From positions 1 through 21,658 of the forward strand of contig JANOYU010000094.1 in assembly GCA_031429035.1 (NCBI GenBank): DNA of 21,658 nt. Reading direction: 5' to 3'. This document shows, in pieces, positions 13,745-21,570 of this stretch. Numbering within the stretch: the stretch's first letter is position 1; each line of letters opens with the position of its first letter. The notes beneath the pieces were generated by a model. The model was given only the letters and a program-made list of their open reading frames with translations, had not been told where the DNA came from and did not search any database. This stretch comes from Methylotenera_A sp031429035. Lineage in GTDB: Bacteria > Pseudomonadota > Gammaproteobacteria > Burkholderiales > Methylophilaceae. Made by a program: the position numbers and the translations under genes.

Positions 13745-14704
13745 TTATTTTGATGTGTTGCCTACAAAACCCACCGTTTTATCTACAAAGTAACGCGGCC
13801 TAGATTTTACCTCAATATATATTTTACCCAAGTAAGAGCCAATGACGCCCAAGCACAATATTTGAATGCCACCCAAAAAGTAAATTGGTAAAACTGTAGA
13901 TGCCCAACCAGGAATAGTATCGCCAGTAAAAAGGGTCACACCAAAAACCCAAGCCATTAATAAAAAAGAGCCTAAAAACACAATAAACCCCAGCATAGTA
14001 ATAATTTGCAAAGGCACTACAGAAAACGAAGTGACGCCATCGCTGGCCAATTTTAACATTTTCATTAACGGGTATTTTGATTCACCAGCAAAGCGCTCTT
14101 TGCGGCTATATTCTAAGGTGGTGGCTTTGAACCCAATCAATGGCACAATACCGCGCAGGTAAAGATTCACTTCGCGATATTCACGCAATGCCTCTATGGC
14201 GCGGCGCGACATTAATCTAAAATCAGCATGATTGAAGATTAAATCAACCCCAAAAAGAGACAGCGTTTTGTAAAATAAAATAGCAGAATTTCGTTTAAAA
14301 ATCGTGTCGGTAGATCGATCATTGCGCACCCCATAGACAATATCTGCGCCGCTGGCATGTTCATCCACCATTTTTTCTATGACGCTAATATCATCTTGCA
14401 AATCGGCATCAATGGTAATAATGGCATCGCCAGTCACCGACATCATGCCAGCCAGCACCGCGTTTTGATGGCCGCGGTTTTTAGATAGTTTAATGCCAGA
14501 AATATGTTGATCGGTGCGAGTGATTTGCTCGATTAATTGCCATGTTTTATCCGCGCTGCCGTCATCTACAAAAACCACTGCACTTTCATTTGATACTTTT
14601 CCAGAAACAATCAGTTTATTTAACAATGCAGAAAATTGTCTACTGGCTTCGGGTAATACCGCTTCTTCGTTATAGCAAGGCACCACAATCTTAAGTATTG
14701 TCAT
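13745..14704 (-). CDS. GtrB/DPM1-like family 2 glycosyltransferase
   Basis: A 319-residue protein with a cytosolic GT-A domain and two C-terminal membrane segments (about 235-260 and 270-297). It starts IVVPCYNEEAVLPE, has the nucleotide-binding VDDGS (46-50) and the metal-binding DADLQDD (99-105), and continues with RNDRSTD and FRLMSRRAIEAL. This matches enzymes that transfer glucose or another hexose from a nucleotide sugar to undecaprenyl phosphate. It is first in the cassette gtrB-gtrA-membrane transferase. The substrate sugar cannot be read from the sequence. It is divergent from gloA; the upstream Shine-Dalgarno is poor. Confidence 0.9.
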   Translation of the reverse strand: MTILKIVVPCYNEEAVLPEASRQFSALLNKLIVSGKVSNESAVVFVDDGSADKTWQLIEQITRTDQHISGIKLSKNRGHQNAVLAGMMSVTGDAIITIDADLQDDISVIEKMVDEHASGADIVYGVRNDRSTDTIFKRNSAILFYKTLSLFGVDLIFNHADFRLMSRRAIEALREYREVNLYLRGIVPLIGFKATTLEYSRKERFAGESKYPLMKMLKLASDGVTSFSVVPLQIITMLGFIVFLGSFLLMAWVFGVTLFTGDTIPGWASTVLPIYFLGGIQILCLGVIGSYLGKIYIEVKSRPRYFVDKTVGFVGNTSK

Positions 14705-14731
14705 ATAATATTTAGGCTAGGCTTTTTCGTC

Positions 14732-14761
14732 TTGATACACTTGATTATACACAAATATAAG
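14732..14761 (+). promoter_or_regulatory. Possible sigma70 promoter for gloA
   Basis: TTGATA (14732-14737), 18 bases, TATAAG (14756-14761), about 60 bases before the gloA start in the divergent gtrB-gloA spacer. Both hexamers are close to consensus. Confidence 0.45.
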
Positions 14762-14821
14762 CTTTAATCATCGCCAAAATAAGTCATACAAGTTTCATAA
14801 CATACATAAAGGAGCATACAA

Positions 14822-15223
14822 ATGCGCATTCTACACACCATGCTGCGCGTGGGCGATTTACAGCGTTCTATCAATTTTTACACGCAAGTGCTGGGCATGA
14901 AATTATTGCGAACCTCAGATTACCCAGACGGGGAATTTACGCTAGCGTTTGTAGGCTATGGCAATGAGTACGACAATACCGCATTAGAGCTCACTTACAA
15001 TTATGGCAAAAACAGCTACGACATGGGCGGCGCTTATGGACATATGGCGATAGAGGTGGAGGATGCTTACAAATCTTGCGAGGCGGTGGCTGCCAAAGGT
15101 GGTAAAGTTGTTCGCCCAGCAGGGCCTATGAAGCATGGCACATTGGTCATTGCGTTTATAGAAGACCCTGACGGCTACAAAATTGAGTTTATTCAAAAAG
15201 GCAGCATTGAATACCCACGTTAA
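14822..15223 (+). CDS. gloA: GloA, lactoylglutathione lyase (glyoxalase I)
   Basis: GloA isomerises the methylglyoxal-glutathione hemithioacetal to S-lactoylglutathione, the first step of methylglyoxal removal. The 133-residue protein is collinear with the E. coli enzyme. All four metal ligands fall at the same positions: H5, E56, H74 and E122. Motifs are MLRVGDLQRSINFYTQVLGM (7-26), GYGNEYDNTALELTYNYG and GHMAIEVED. The short form without the eukaryotic extra loop suggests a nickel-type enzyme. AAAGGAG lies seven bases before the ATG, the strongest Shine-Dalgarno on this strand in the window. A short unknown gene overlaps its 3' end. Confidence 0.96.
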   Translation: MRILHTMLRVGDLQRSINFYTQVLGMKLLRTSDYPDGEFTLAFVGYGNEYDNTALELTYNYGKNSYDMGGAYGHMAIEVEDAYKSCEAVAAKGGKVVRPAGPMKHGTLVIAFIEDPDGYKIEFIQKGSIEYPR

Positions 15224-15482
15224 AAATGCAGTAATAAATAATAGCGCGCAATTAAAAATTGCAGTGGATGCCGCCCTGGCTGGTGATTGGGAACAATCGC
15301 ACAATATTGCGCAAGAATATGCTGATGAAGTTGCCAATTGGATTCACGCAGTTTTGCATAAAATTGAAGGCGATGTATGGAACAGTCAATATTGGTATGC
15401 TAGAACTGCTGCAAAGCAGTATGAAGATTTTGCCGATGCGCGAGAAGAGTTAATCGCCATTCAAAATTATTTAAATCAATAA
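15207..15482 (+). CDS. Small conserved hypothetical protein
   Basis: About 91 residues, acidic and helical, with no signal peptide or membrane segment. The segment GDWEQSHNIAQEYADEVANWIHAVLHKIEGDVWNSQYWYART resembles a small uncharacterised bacterial family with the landmark W-(I/V)-H-A-x-L-H-x-x-E-G-D...YWY; I know no assigned function. The proposed start is TTG at 15207, with AAGGCAG just upstream, overlapping gloA by 17 bases. An earlier TTG at 15183 is possible. No in-frame ATG exists in this region. The overlap with gloA suggests coupled translation, so a role near gloA is possible but unproven. I consider the coding call good because of the family-like motif. Confidence 0.75.
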   Translation: MNTHVKNAVINNSAQLKIAVDAALAGDWEQSHNIAQEYADEVANWIHAVLHKIEGDVWNSQYWYARTAAKQYEDFADAREELIAIQNYLNQ

Positions 15483-15541
15483 TGTGCCTGTAAGCCTTTT
15501 AGATATTGGCCTGTAGGGCATATGGTAACGTTAAATGAATA

Positions 15542-15589
15542 CATAAAATAATCATTGCATTAAATAATCATCACATAAAATAATTATCA
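15542..15589. repeat. Three 16-bp AT-rich tandem repeats before mutS
   Basis: CATAAAATAATCATTG, CATTAAATAATCATCA and CATAAAATAATTATCA follow each other without gaps. They end 13 bases before the mutS TTG start. They could hold the promoter region, since AT-rich -10-like hexamers recur in each unit, and copy number could change by slippage. Confidence 0.8.
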
Positions 15590-15602
15590 TAAGACAAACT
15601 AA

Positions 15603-18194
15603 TTGACGCTTGTAGAAAATCTAAACACACACCATACACCGATGATGCGCCAGTATTTGGCGCTAAAAGCGCAACATGCTGATATGTTATTGTTTTATCG
15701 CATGGGTGATTTTTATGAGCTTTTTTTTGACGATGCAGTCAAAGCGTCACGCTTACTAGGCATCACCTTAACCAGTCGTGGCAGCAGCAATGGTGAGCCA
15801 ATTAAAATGGCGGGCGTGCCTTACCACGCGGCCGAGGGTTATTTAGCCAAGCTGACAAAAATGGGCGAGGCGGTGGCGATTTGCGAGCAAATTGGCGAGG
15901 TTGGCGCTAGCAAAGGTCCTGTTGAACGCGCCGTCACGCGTATTCTTACACCTGGCACGCTGACTGATTCTGCGTTATTAGACGAATCGCGCGACAGTCA
16001 ATTATTAAGCGTGTTTGCGGCCGATGGCGTGCTCGGTTTGGCGCGCATTAACTTGGCCTCTGGCAGCTTTATTTTATCTGAGGTTGCCACAGGTTTATTG
16101 GCGCAAGAGTTGCAACGCATAGCGCCTGCTGAGATTATTTGCGCAGATGATTTTAAACACAGCGCGTTAGAAAATTTTAATTGTGCCAAAAAACGCCTAA
16201 GCCTTTGGCAGTTTGATGCCGATAGCGCGCAAAAAACGCTGACGGCGCAATTTAATACGGTGGATTTAGCGGGCTTTGGCGTGCAAAATCTCACTGCCGC
16301 TTTGTGTGCCGCTGGCGCGCTGTTAGATTACGTAAAGCACACACAACGTGCTGCGCTTCCGCACATTAGTGCTTTAAGTGTAGAGCAAACTTCGCAAACT
16401 ATTCAGTTAGATGCCGCCACTAGACGCAATTTAGAGATTGATGTCACGCTGCGTGGCGAGGCTGCGCCCACTTTATTTTCGCTGCTTAACACCACGCAAA
16501 CGCCAATGGGCGCGCGGCTGTTACGCTTTTGGCTGCATCATCCGCTGCGCGATACGCAATTAATTGCTAAACGCCATGATGCAGTGGCTGAGCTTATAAA
16601 AGATGCTCTGCAGGCCAATACCCATGCGGCCTACAGGCCGATTGCAGATGTGGAGCGCATTAGCACTCGTATTGCGCTAAGAACGGCGCGGCCGCGCGAT
16701 TTATCTGGTTTGCTGACTAGCTTGCAGCAATTGCCTGTGCTGCAAAACCAGCTAAAAAATTGCAAAAGTAGTTTGCTAGAAACGCTGCGTGAAAACTTAC
16801 ATGTGCCGCCCGATGTGCTGCTAACGTTAAGCGCGATTAAGCTAGAGCCTTCGTCCTTATTAAGAGAGGGCGGCGTGATTGCCGATGGTTTTGATGCGGA
16901 ATTAGATGAATTGCGCAGTTTGCAAACCAATCATGGCGATTTTTTATTAGCTTTTGAAGCCGCCGAAAAAGCGCGCACTGGCTTGCAAAATTTAAAAGTA
17001 GAATACAACAGCGTGCATGGTTTTTACATTGAGATTAGCCGTGCGCAAGCTGAAAATGCGCCTGCAGAATATCGCCGCAGGCAAACGCTAAAAAATGCCG
17101 AACGTTTTATTACGCCAGAACTGAAAGCGTTTGAAGATAAAGTACTGAGCGCTAATGAGCGTGCGCTTGCGCGAGAGAAAATGCTGTATGCACGTGTGTT
17201 GTTTGACCTCGAGCCATTTATCGTTGCCCTGCAGACCAATAGCGGTGCGGTTGCCAGCCTAGACGTTTTATTGTGCTTTGCAGAGCGTGCGCAAACATTA
17301 AATTATACCCAGCCACAATTTACGCAAGAGCTAGGTATTCACATTGAGGCTGGCCGCCACCCCGTGGTGGAAAATATCACGCAGCCATTTGTGGCAAATG
17401 ACTTGGTTTTAAATCCCTATCGCCAATTGTTGCTGATTACGGGGCCAAACATGGGCGGCAAATCGACCTTTATGCGGCAAACAGCGCTGATTGTTTTGTT
17501 GGCGCATTGTGGCTGCTTCGTGCCGGCAACATCAGTTAAAATCGGCGAAATTGATCGCATCTTCACACGCATTGGCGCATCGGATGATTTGGCAGGTGGC
17601 CGCAGTACATTCATGGTGGAAATGACTGAAACCGCCAATATTTTGCATAACGCAACGGATAAAAGCTTGGTGCTTTTGGATGAAATTGGTCGTGGGACAT
17701 CTACTTTTGATGGCCTAAGTTTGGCTTGGGCGGTGGCAAAACAATTGCTAGAAAAAAATAAAAGTTACACCTTGTTTGCCACGCATTATTTTGAGTTAAC
17801 GCGTATTGTGGATGAATTTAAACACGCCGCTAATGTGCATTTAGATGCTGTGGAGCATGCCAACAAAAATGGCAAGCAAATCGTGTTTTTGCACAAGGTG
17901 GAAGCGGGCGCAGCACATATGAGTTATGGCATACAAGTGGCGCAGTTGGCGGGCATTCCAAAAAGTGTAGTGGCAGCCGCCAAACGAAAATTGACGCAGT
18001 TGGAAAATAATCAGCTAAGTCAAAACAGCCAAAATACAAATCAACCCGATATGTTTGCGGCGCAAATTGAAATGACCGAGGTGCCGCAAAACCATGTAAT
18101 AGAAGCGCTTGAGGCGATTCAGCCAGATGATTTAACGCCTAAACAAGCGTTGGAGTTTTTATATCAAATTAAAGCGCTTGCCGATAAAAGCTAG
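15603..18194 (+). CDS. mutS: MutS, DNA mismatch-recognition ATPase
   Basis: MutS binds base mismatches and small loops and starts methyl-directed repair with MutL. The 863-residue protein aligns with E. coli MutS over its whole length. The mismatch-reading motif is F37-Y38-E39 (GDFYELF). Walker A is GPNMGGKST (614-622), Walker B is LLDEIGRG with D693 and E694, and the ATPase histidine region is ATHYFELT. The C-terminal LTPKQALEFLYQIKAL is the dimer/tetramer helix. The TTG at 15603 is the start because MTLVENLNTHHTPMMRQYL matches the E. coli N-terminus. No good Shine-Dalgarno is seen. Residues from D334 (DALQANTHAAYRP) are encoded by one copy of the 41-bp dispersed repeat, just before the DVERI...RTARPRDLS segment. 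That region is about two residues longer than in E. coli. Confidence 0.97.
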   Translation: MTLVENLNTHHTPMMRQYLALKAQHADMLLFYRMGDFYELFFDDAVKASRLLGITLTSRGSSNGEPIKMAGVPYHAAEGYLAKLTKMGEAVAICEQIGEVGASKGPVERAVTRILTPGTLTDSALLDESRDSQLLSVFAADGVLGLARINLASGSFILSEVATGLLAQELQRIAPAEIICADDFKHSALENFNCAKKRLSLWQFDADSAQKTLTAQFNTVDLAGFGVQNLTAALCAAGALLDYVKHTQRAALPHISALSVEQTSQTIQLDAATRRNLEIDVTLRGEAAPTLFSLLNTTQTPMGARLLRFWLHHPLRDTQLIAKRHDAVAELIKDALQANTHAAYRPIADVERISTRIALRTARPRDLSGLLTSLQQLPVLQNQLKNCKSSLLETLRENLHVPPDVLLTLSAIKLEPSSLLREGGVIADGFDAELDELRSLQTNHGDFLLAFEAAEKARTGLQNLKVEYNSVHGFYIEISRAQAENAPAEYRRRQTLKNAERFITPELKAFEDKVLSANERALAREKMLYARVLFDLEPFIVALQTNSGAVASLDVLLCFAERAQTLNYTQPQFTQELGIHIEAGRHPVVENITQPFVANDLVLNPYRQLLLITGPNMGGKSTFMRQTALIVLLAHCGCFVPATSVKIGEIDRIFTRIGASDDLAGGRSTFMVEMTETANILHNATDKSLVLLDEIGRGTSTFDGLSLAWAVAKQLLEKNKSYTLFATHYFELTRIVDEFKHAANVHLDAVEHANKNGKQIVFLHKVEAGAAHMSYGIQVAQLAGIPKSVVAAAKRKLTQLENNQLSQNSQNTNQPDMFAAQIEMTEVPQNHVIEALEAIQPDDLTPKQALEFLYQIKALADKS
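16602..16642 (+). repeat. 41-bp dispersed hairpin repeat, copy 3 (inside mutS)
   Basis: It starts GATGCTCTGC, has CAATACCCATGCGGCC in the middle, and can fold with CTGCAGGCC pairing GGCCTACAG (8 of 9 pairs). It is in frame from codon 334, the same frame as the copy in ftsY. The distances between conserved blocks equal those of the ftsY copy. Confidence 0.8.
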
Positions 18195-18197
18195 AAT

Positions 18198-18785
18198 CTA
18201 AACAGACTTCTTACGGAAGCCTGCAAAGCCAAGTACCGCAGAACCCAGCAGCCAAATGGCACTTGGTAATGGTACTGATGATGGGTTCGTGTTAACTTCA
18301 AACGCATCTGCAATCCAAACATCCGCAGAGCTTAAAATTGAAAGTGACTCGATACCATACCAATTAAGTAAAATTGGCGCAACAGAGTCGCCGTTTAAGC
18401 TGTAAGTATTAGAGGCATACACTAGTTGATTGTTGGCATAACCTTCAAATTTAATATCTGCTTTGCCGCTTAAACCTGCAGACCAATAGCCACTTAAAAA
18501 ATCAAATGTACCGCTAACTGCGCTAATAATGGTTGTATTAGGCGCCATAAACCCGTTAGCATTAAATAAGGCATTATTTTGCAAGCTAGCGTAATTAACA
18601 CCTGACACCAAGAAAGGATTAATATTTATCACGCCACTAACGTTAGACGAGTTCCATCTAAGGTCGTTGTAACCATCTGGAATGGGGGTGATCATGTCAC
18701 CGGCTAGGTCTTCAAAATTAATTGTTTTTGCGAAAGCAGGGCTGAAAGTAAACAAACATAGCAATACAGCAAGCATTTTTTTCAT
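18198..18785 (-). CDS. PEP-CTERM sorting-signal protein
   Basis: A 195-residue exported protein. It has a signal peptide (MKKMLAVLLCLFTFSPAFA), a beta-rich body with no catalytic motif, and a textbook PEP-CTERM end: VPLPSAIWLLGSAVLGFAGFRKK. The family is sorted by an exosortase (EpsH/XrtA type), usually in bacteria that make exopolysaccharide and biofilm. No exosortase gene is in the window, but this protein implies one elsewhere. The body begins INFEDLAGDMITPIPDGYNDLRW, similar to other PEP-CTERM proteins with an extracellular beta-sandwich. It ends three bases from the convergent mutS stop, with no terminator seen between. Confidence 0.88.
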   Translation of the reverse strand: MKKMLAVLLCLFTFSPAFAKTINFEDLAGDMITPIPDGYNDLRWNSSNVSGVININPFLVSGVNYASLQNNALFNANGFMAPNTTIISAVSGTFDFLSGYWSAGLSGKADIKFEGYANNQLVYASNTYSLNGDSVAPILLNWYGIESLSILSSADVWIADAFEVNTNPSSVPLPSAIWLLGSAVLGFAGFRKKSV

Positions 18786-18841
18786 TTTATTCTTTCAATA
18801 GTAACTAATATAATTTTATTGACTATTAAATTACCAACAAT

Positions 18842-18855
18842 AGCCCGAACGGGCT
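18842..18855 (-). terminator. Short hairpin after slyD
   Basis: AGCCCG-AA-CGGGCT on the plus strand is a perfect inverted repeat 10 bases beyond the slyD-like stop. On the minus strand it is followed by an AT-rich tract but not a clean T run, so it may be a weak terminator or only a 3' end hairpin. Confidence 0.5.
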
Positions 18856-18864
18856 AATGCAACA

Positions 18865-19371
18865 CTAATGATGATGCCCACCCGCACCGTGCACATGGCT
18901 GTGCGAAACTTCTTCTTGGCTGGCATTACGTACATCGGTCACGGTGGCAGTAAACATGACGCGCTCGCCAGCCCACGGGTGGTTTCCATCTACCACCACT
19001 TTGCCATCGGCAATTTCAGTTACCGTGTATAAAATCACTTCGCCGGTTTCGTCTTCGCCTTCAAACTGCATGCCTACTTTAAGCTCATCAGCGGGGAAGG
19101 CGCTGGCAGGCTCGATTTGCACTAGCTCTTCGTCAAATTCGCCAAACGCATCAACTGGCATTAAATCTACCGTCACTACATCGCCCACGTTTTTGCCGTG
19201 CATGGCTTCTTCTACTTTTGGAAATATATTATCGTAACCGCCGTGCAAATAAGCCACTGGCTCTGCGCTGCTTTCTAGCACATCGCCATCGCTATTTTTT
19301 AGTTGGTAAGTCATTGTTACAACGGTGTTCATGGCAATTTGCATGGGTTTAGATAGTATGGTGTTCGACAT
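18865..19371 (-). CDS. SlyD-like FKBP-type peptidyl-prolyl isomerase
   Basis: A 168-residue cytosolic folding factor. The FKBP core runs from QIAMNTVVTMTYQLKNSDGDVLESS, through AYLHGGYDNIFPKVEEAMHGKNVGD, to the end of the barrel. The SlyD-specific insert-in-flap (IF) domain lies between, at about 75-140, and ends NHPWAGERVMFTATVTDV. The tail is histidine-rich (HSHVHGAGGHHH), as in metal-binding SlyD proteins that deliver nickel, though shorter than in E. coli. AAGGA lies seven bases before the ATG. The gene lies between a PEP-CTERM gene and yaiI and has a hairpin after its stop. It could be SlyD itself or the related FkpB-type branch; the IF domain favours SlyD. Confidence 0.9.
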   Translation of the reverse strand: MSNTILSKPMQIAMNTVVTMTYQLKNSDGDVLESSAEPVAYLHGGYDNIFPKVEEAMHGKNVGDVVTVDLMPVDAFGEFDEELVQIEPASAFPADELKVGMQFEGEDETGEVILYTVTEIADGKVVVDGNHPWAGERVMFTATVTDVRNASQEEVSHSHVHGAGGHHH

Positions 19372-19419
19372 AAGTGCGTCCTTAAATATGGGTATAAATT
19401 TATTGGTTAGAATTTTAAA

Positions 19420-19869
19420 CTATTTTTGCAATTTAGCTAAAAATTTATCTAGTGCAGCGGCAAAAGCTTGGCGGTCGGCAAGGTTAAAAATAGCGGGCCC
19501 GCTAATATCCAGGCCATTGCCACGCAGTTCATCCATTAAGTTACGCATGGCAAGGCGTTCTTTAATGTTGGCCTCGGTATAAAGCTCACCGCGCGGGTTA
19601 AGCGCGTGTGCGCCTTTGGCAACCACCAGTGCTGCCAGCGGAATATCAGCAGTAATGACTAAATCACCCGCCACACACTCTTCCACTATTTTGCTATCGG
19701 CCACATCAAAGCCGCTGGGCACAGTAATGGTTTTAATGTAAGGCGATGCTGGGGTGCGTAAAAATTGGTTTGCCACTAAAGTGGTGGTAATTTCTGTGCG
19801 CTGTGCCGCGCGGAATAAAATTTCTTTTATTACCACGGGGCAGGCGTCTGCATCCACCCAAACACGCAC
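19420..19869 (-). CDS. YaiI/YqxD family (UPF0178, DUF188) protein
   Basis: A 149-residue cytosolic protein with the family start MRVWVDADACPVVIKEILFRAA, then TVPSGFDVADSKIVEECVAGDLVITADIPLA and ALNPRGELYTEANI. The conserved aspartates (D7, D9, and those in GFDVADSKI and DLVITADI) suggest a PIN-like nuclease fold, but no activity is established for the family. The start is a GTG at 19869, two bases after the helicase stop, with no good Shine-Dalgarno. It therefore probably depends on coupling with the helicase gene. There is no sign of decay. Confidence 0.92.
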   Translation of the reverse strand: MRVWVDADACPVVIKEILFRAAQRTEITTTLVANQFLRTPASPYIKTITVPSGFDVADSKIVEECVAGDLVITADIPLAALVVAKGAHALNPRGELYTEANIKERLAMRNLMDELRGNGLDISGPAIFNLADRQAFAAALDKFLAKLQK

Positions 19870-19871
19870 TT

Positions 19872-21446
19872 TTATCTGCCTCTACCACCGCTGCGGTGTG
19901 TGCTATTTGGGTTGCTATTATTATTGGTTCTGCCAAAGCCATTTTGATTAGGGTTTCTCGGGCTACGTGGTTGCGGTTTAGGTGCAAACAAAGGTGTTTG
20001 CGGCATGGCTTGGTGGCGCGCAGCTTCTGACATTAGTTTGCCAGAGCTATTGTTTTGCGATGACTGCTGTTGGTTTTGATTGCGGTTTTGGCCATTATTT
20101 TGGTTCTGATTTTGGCTACGGCTCTGGCCATTATTGGGCGCATTTTTTTTCTGCTGTTGGCCTTGGCCATGCCCGCGTGGCGGTCTGCCATGTGGTTGCG
20201 AGCTTCGTGGCGCACGTGGCGCTTCAGGTTCAGGGTTGGCGTTTGGCGTAAAACCCTCTACCTGCACTTTTGGTATTTCTTTTTTAATTAGCTTTTCAAT
20301 GTCTTTTAAAAACTTCAACTCTTCACGGTCTACCAACGATACCGCTGCGCCGCTACTGCCTGCACGGCCAGTTCTACCAATTCTATGTACATAATCTTCT
20401 GGCACATTCGGTAATTCAAAATTCACCACTTGCGGCAATTGGTCAATATCTAAGCCACGTGCAGCAATATCAGTCGCCACTAGTACGCGCATGCTGCCAT
20501 CTTTAAACTGTGCCAGCGCCTTAGTACGTGCGCCTTGGCTTTTGTTGCCGTGAATCGCCGCCGCTTCAATACCGTCTTTTGTTAATTTTTCTGCCAAACG
20601 ATTCGCGCCGTGTTTGGTGCGGGTAAATATCAACACTTGTTGCCAATCATTGTGCTTAATCAGGTGGCTCATTAACTCGCGCTTATGCGCTGCCGCCACC
20701 ATGTGTACGGTTTGCTCGACGAGTTCAGAAGCCGTATTGCGGCGCGCGACTTCTACAAAGCCCGGGTTATGCAACAAGCCATCAGCCAGTGCTTTAATTT
20801 CGTCAGAGAAAGTGGCAGAGAATAATAAGTTTTGGCGTTGTTTTGGCAACATGGCGAGTATTTTTTTAATGTCGCGGATAAACCCCATATCCAGCATTCT
20901 ATCGGCTTCGTCCAGCACCAAAATCTCAACGCCGCTTAAATCGACATTTTTTTGATTGGCATGATCCAGTAAGCGGCCGGGCGTGGCGACTAAAATATCC
21001 AGCGGTTTTTTTAAGCGCGCAATCTGCGGGTTGGCGTTTACGCCACCAAAAATCACGGTGCTGGTGAGTGGCAAATATTTGCCATAGGTGCTTACAGACT
21101 CTTCAATCTGTGCTGCCAGCTCGCGCGTGGGCGTTAGCATCAGGCAGCGTGGACGACTTTTAATTGCGTCAGCATTACGCGATTTTTGGCTAAGAATATG
21201 CAAAATCGGCAAGGTAAAACCAGCGGTTTTGCCAGTGCCAGTTTGGGCGCCTGCCAGTAAATCGCCACCGCTTAAAACTTGCGGAATGGCCTTGGCTTGA
21301 ATGGGGGTTGGTGTGGTGTAGCCCGCGTCGCTAATGGCGCGCAGAATGGGTTCAGATAATCCAAGCTTATCAAATGCCAGATGGCTAGAATCTGGCGGGT
21401 TAAAGTTAGATGTGGTTGTTTCAATAGTTGTTGTTTGTTCTGACAA
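19872..21446 (-). CDS. RhlE-like DEAD-box RNA helicase with Q/N-rich tail
   Basis: A 524-residue ATP-dependent RNA helicase. Its motifs are the Q motif (F25, then PTPIQ at 46-50), motif I AQTGTGKT (67-74), PTREL (106-110), DEAD (179-182), SAT (210-212), and motif VI in HRIGRTGRAG. The core resembles RhlE, which acts in ribosome maturation and mRNA decay. From about 405 to 524 is a basic, low-complexity tail. It is rich in Arg, Pro and Gly, with a stretch of almost pure Gln and Asn (about 440-470), and ends GGRGR. Such tails bind RNA and can drive condensate formation. The start is TTG at 21446, with GGAG seven bases upstream. A TATAAT box about 120 bases upstream predicts a long structured leader. 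Confidence 0.92.
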   Translation of the reverse strand: MSEQTTTIETTTSNFNPPDSSHLAFDKLGLSEPILRAISDAGYTTPTPIQAKAIPQVLSGGDLLAGAQTGTGKTAGFTLPILHILSQKSRNADAIKSRPRCLMLTPTRELAAQIEESVSTYGKYLPLTSTVIFGGVNANPQIARLKKPLDILVATPGRLLDHANQKNVDLSGVEILVLDEADRMLDMGFIRDIKKILAMLPKQRQNLLFSATFSDEIKALADGLLHNPGFVEVARRNTASELVEQTVHMVAAAHKRELMSHLIKHNDWQQVLIFTRTKHGANRLAEKLTKDGIEAAAIHGNKSQGARTKALAQFKDGSMRVLVATDIAARGLDIDQLPQVVNFELPNVPEDYVHRIGRTGRAGSSGAAVSLVDREELKFLKDIEKLIKKEIPKVQVEGFTPNANPEPEAPRAPRSSQPHGRPPRGHGQGQQQKKNAPNNGQSRSQNQNQNNGQNRNQNQQQSSQNNSSGKLMSEAARHQAMPQTPLFAPKPQPRSPRNPNQNGFGRTNNNSNPNSTHRSGGRGR

Positions 21447-21539
21447 AGTAATGCTCCAGCTTGAGTGTTTAAGCCAGCCAATTACTTTGAGGTAACACCA
21501 ATCGAGGTGGCAAATGCGGTTAAACTTATTTTAAGGCCG

Positions 21540-21561
21540 CTACGCTGATTGGTTTGCGTAG
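21540..21561 (-). promoter_or_regulatory. Hairpin at the predicted 5' end of the helicase mRNA
   Basis: CTACGC (21540-21545), 10 bases, GCGTAG (21556-21561): a perfect 6-bp stem. It begins close to the transcription start predicted from TATAAT. It could protect the 5' end or respond to temperature. Confidence 0.5.
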
Positions 21562-21570
21562 GGAACGCGC

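Noticed and set aside
11740..14704. A phage remnant or serotype-converting prophage around the gtr genes
   Set aside because: No integrase, attachment-site repeats, tRNA or phage structural genes are present in the window.
19982..20394. Plus-strand open frames opposite the helicase tail
   Set aside because: Shadows of the repetitive, codon-biased Q/N-rich coding sequence.
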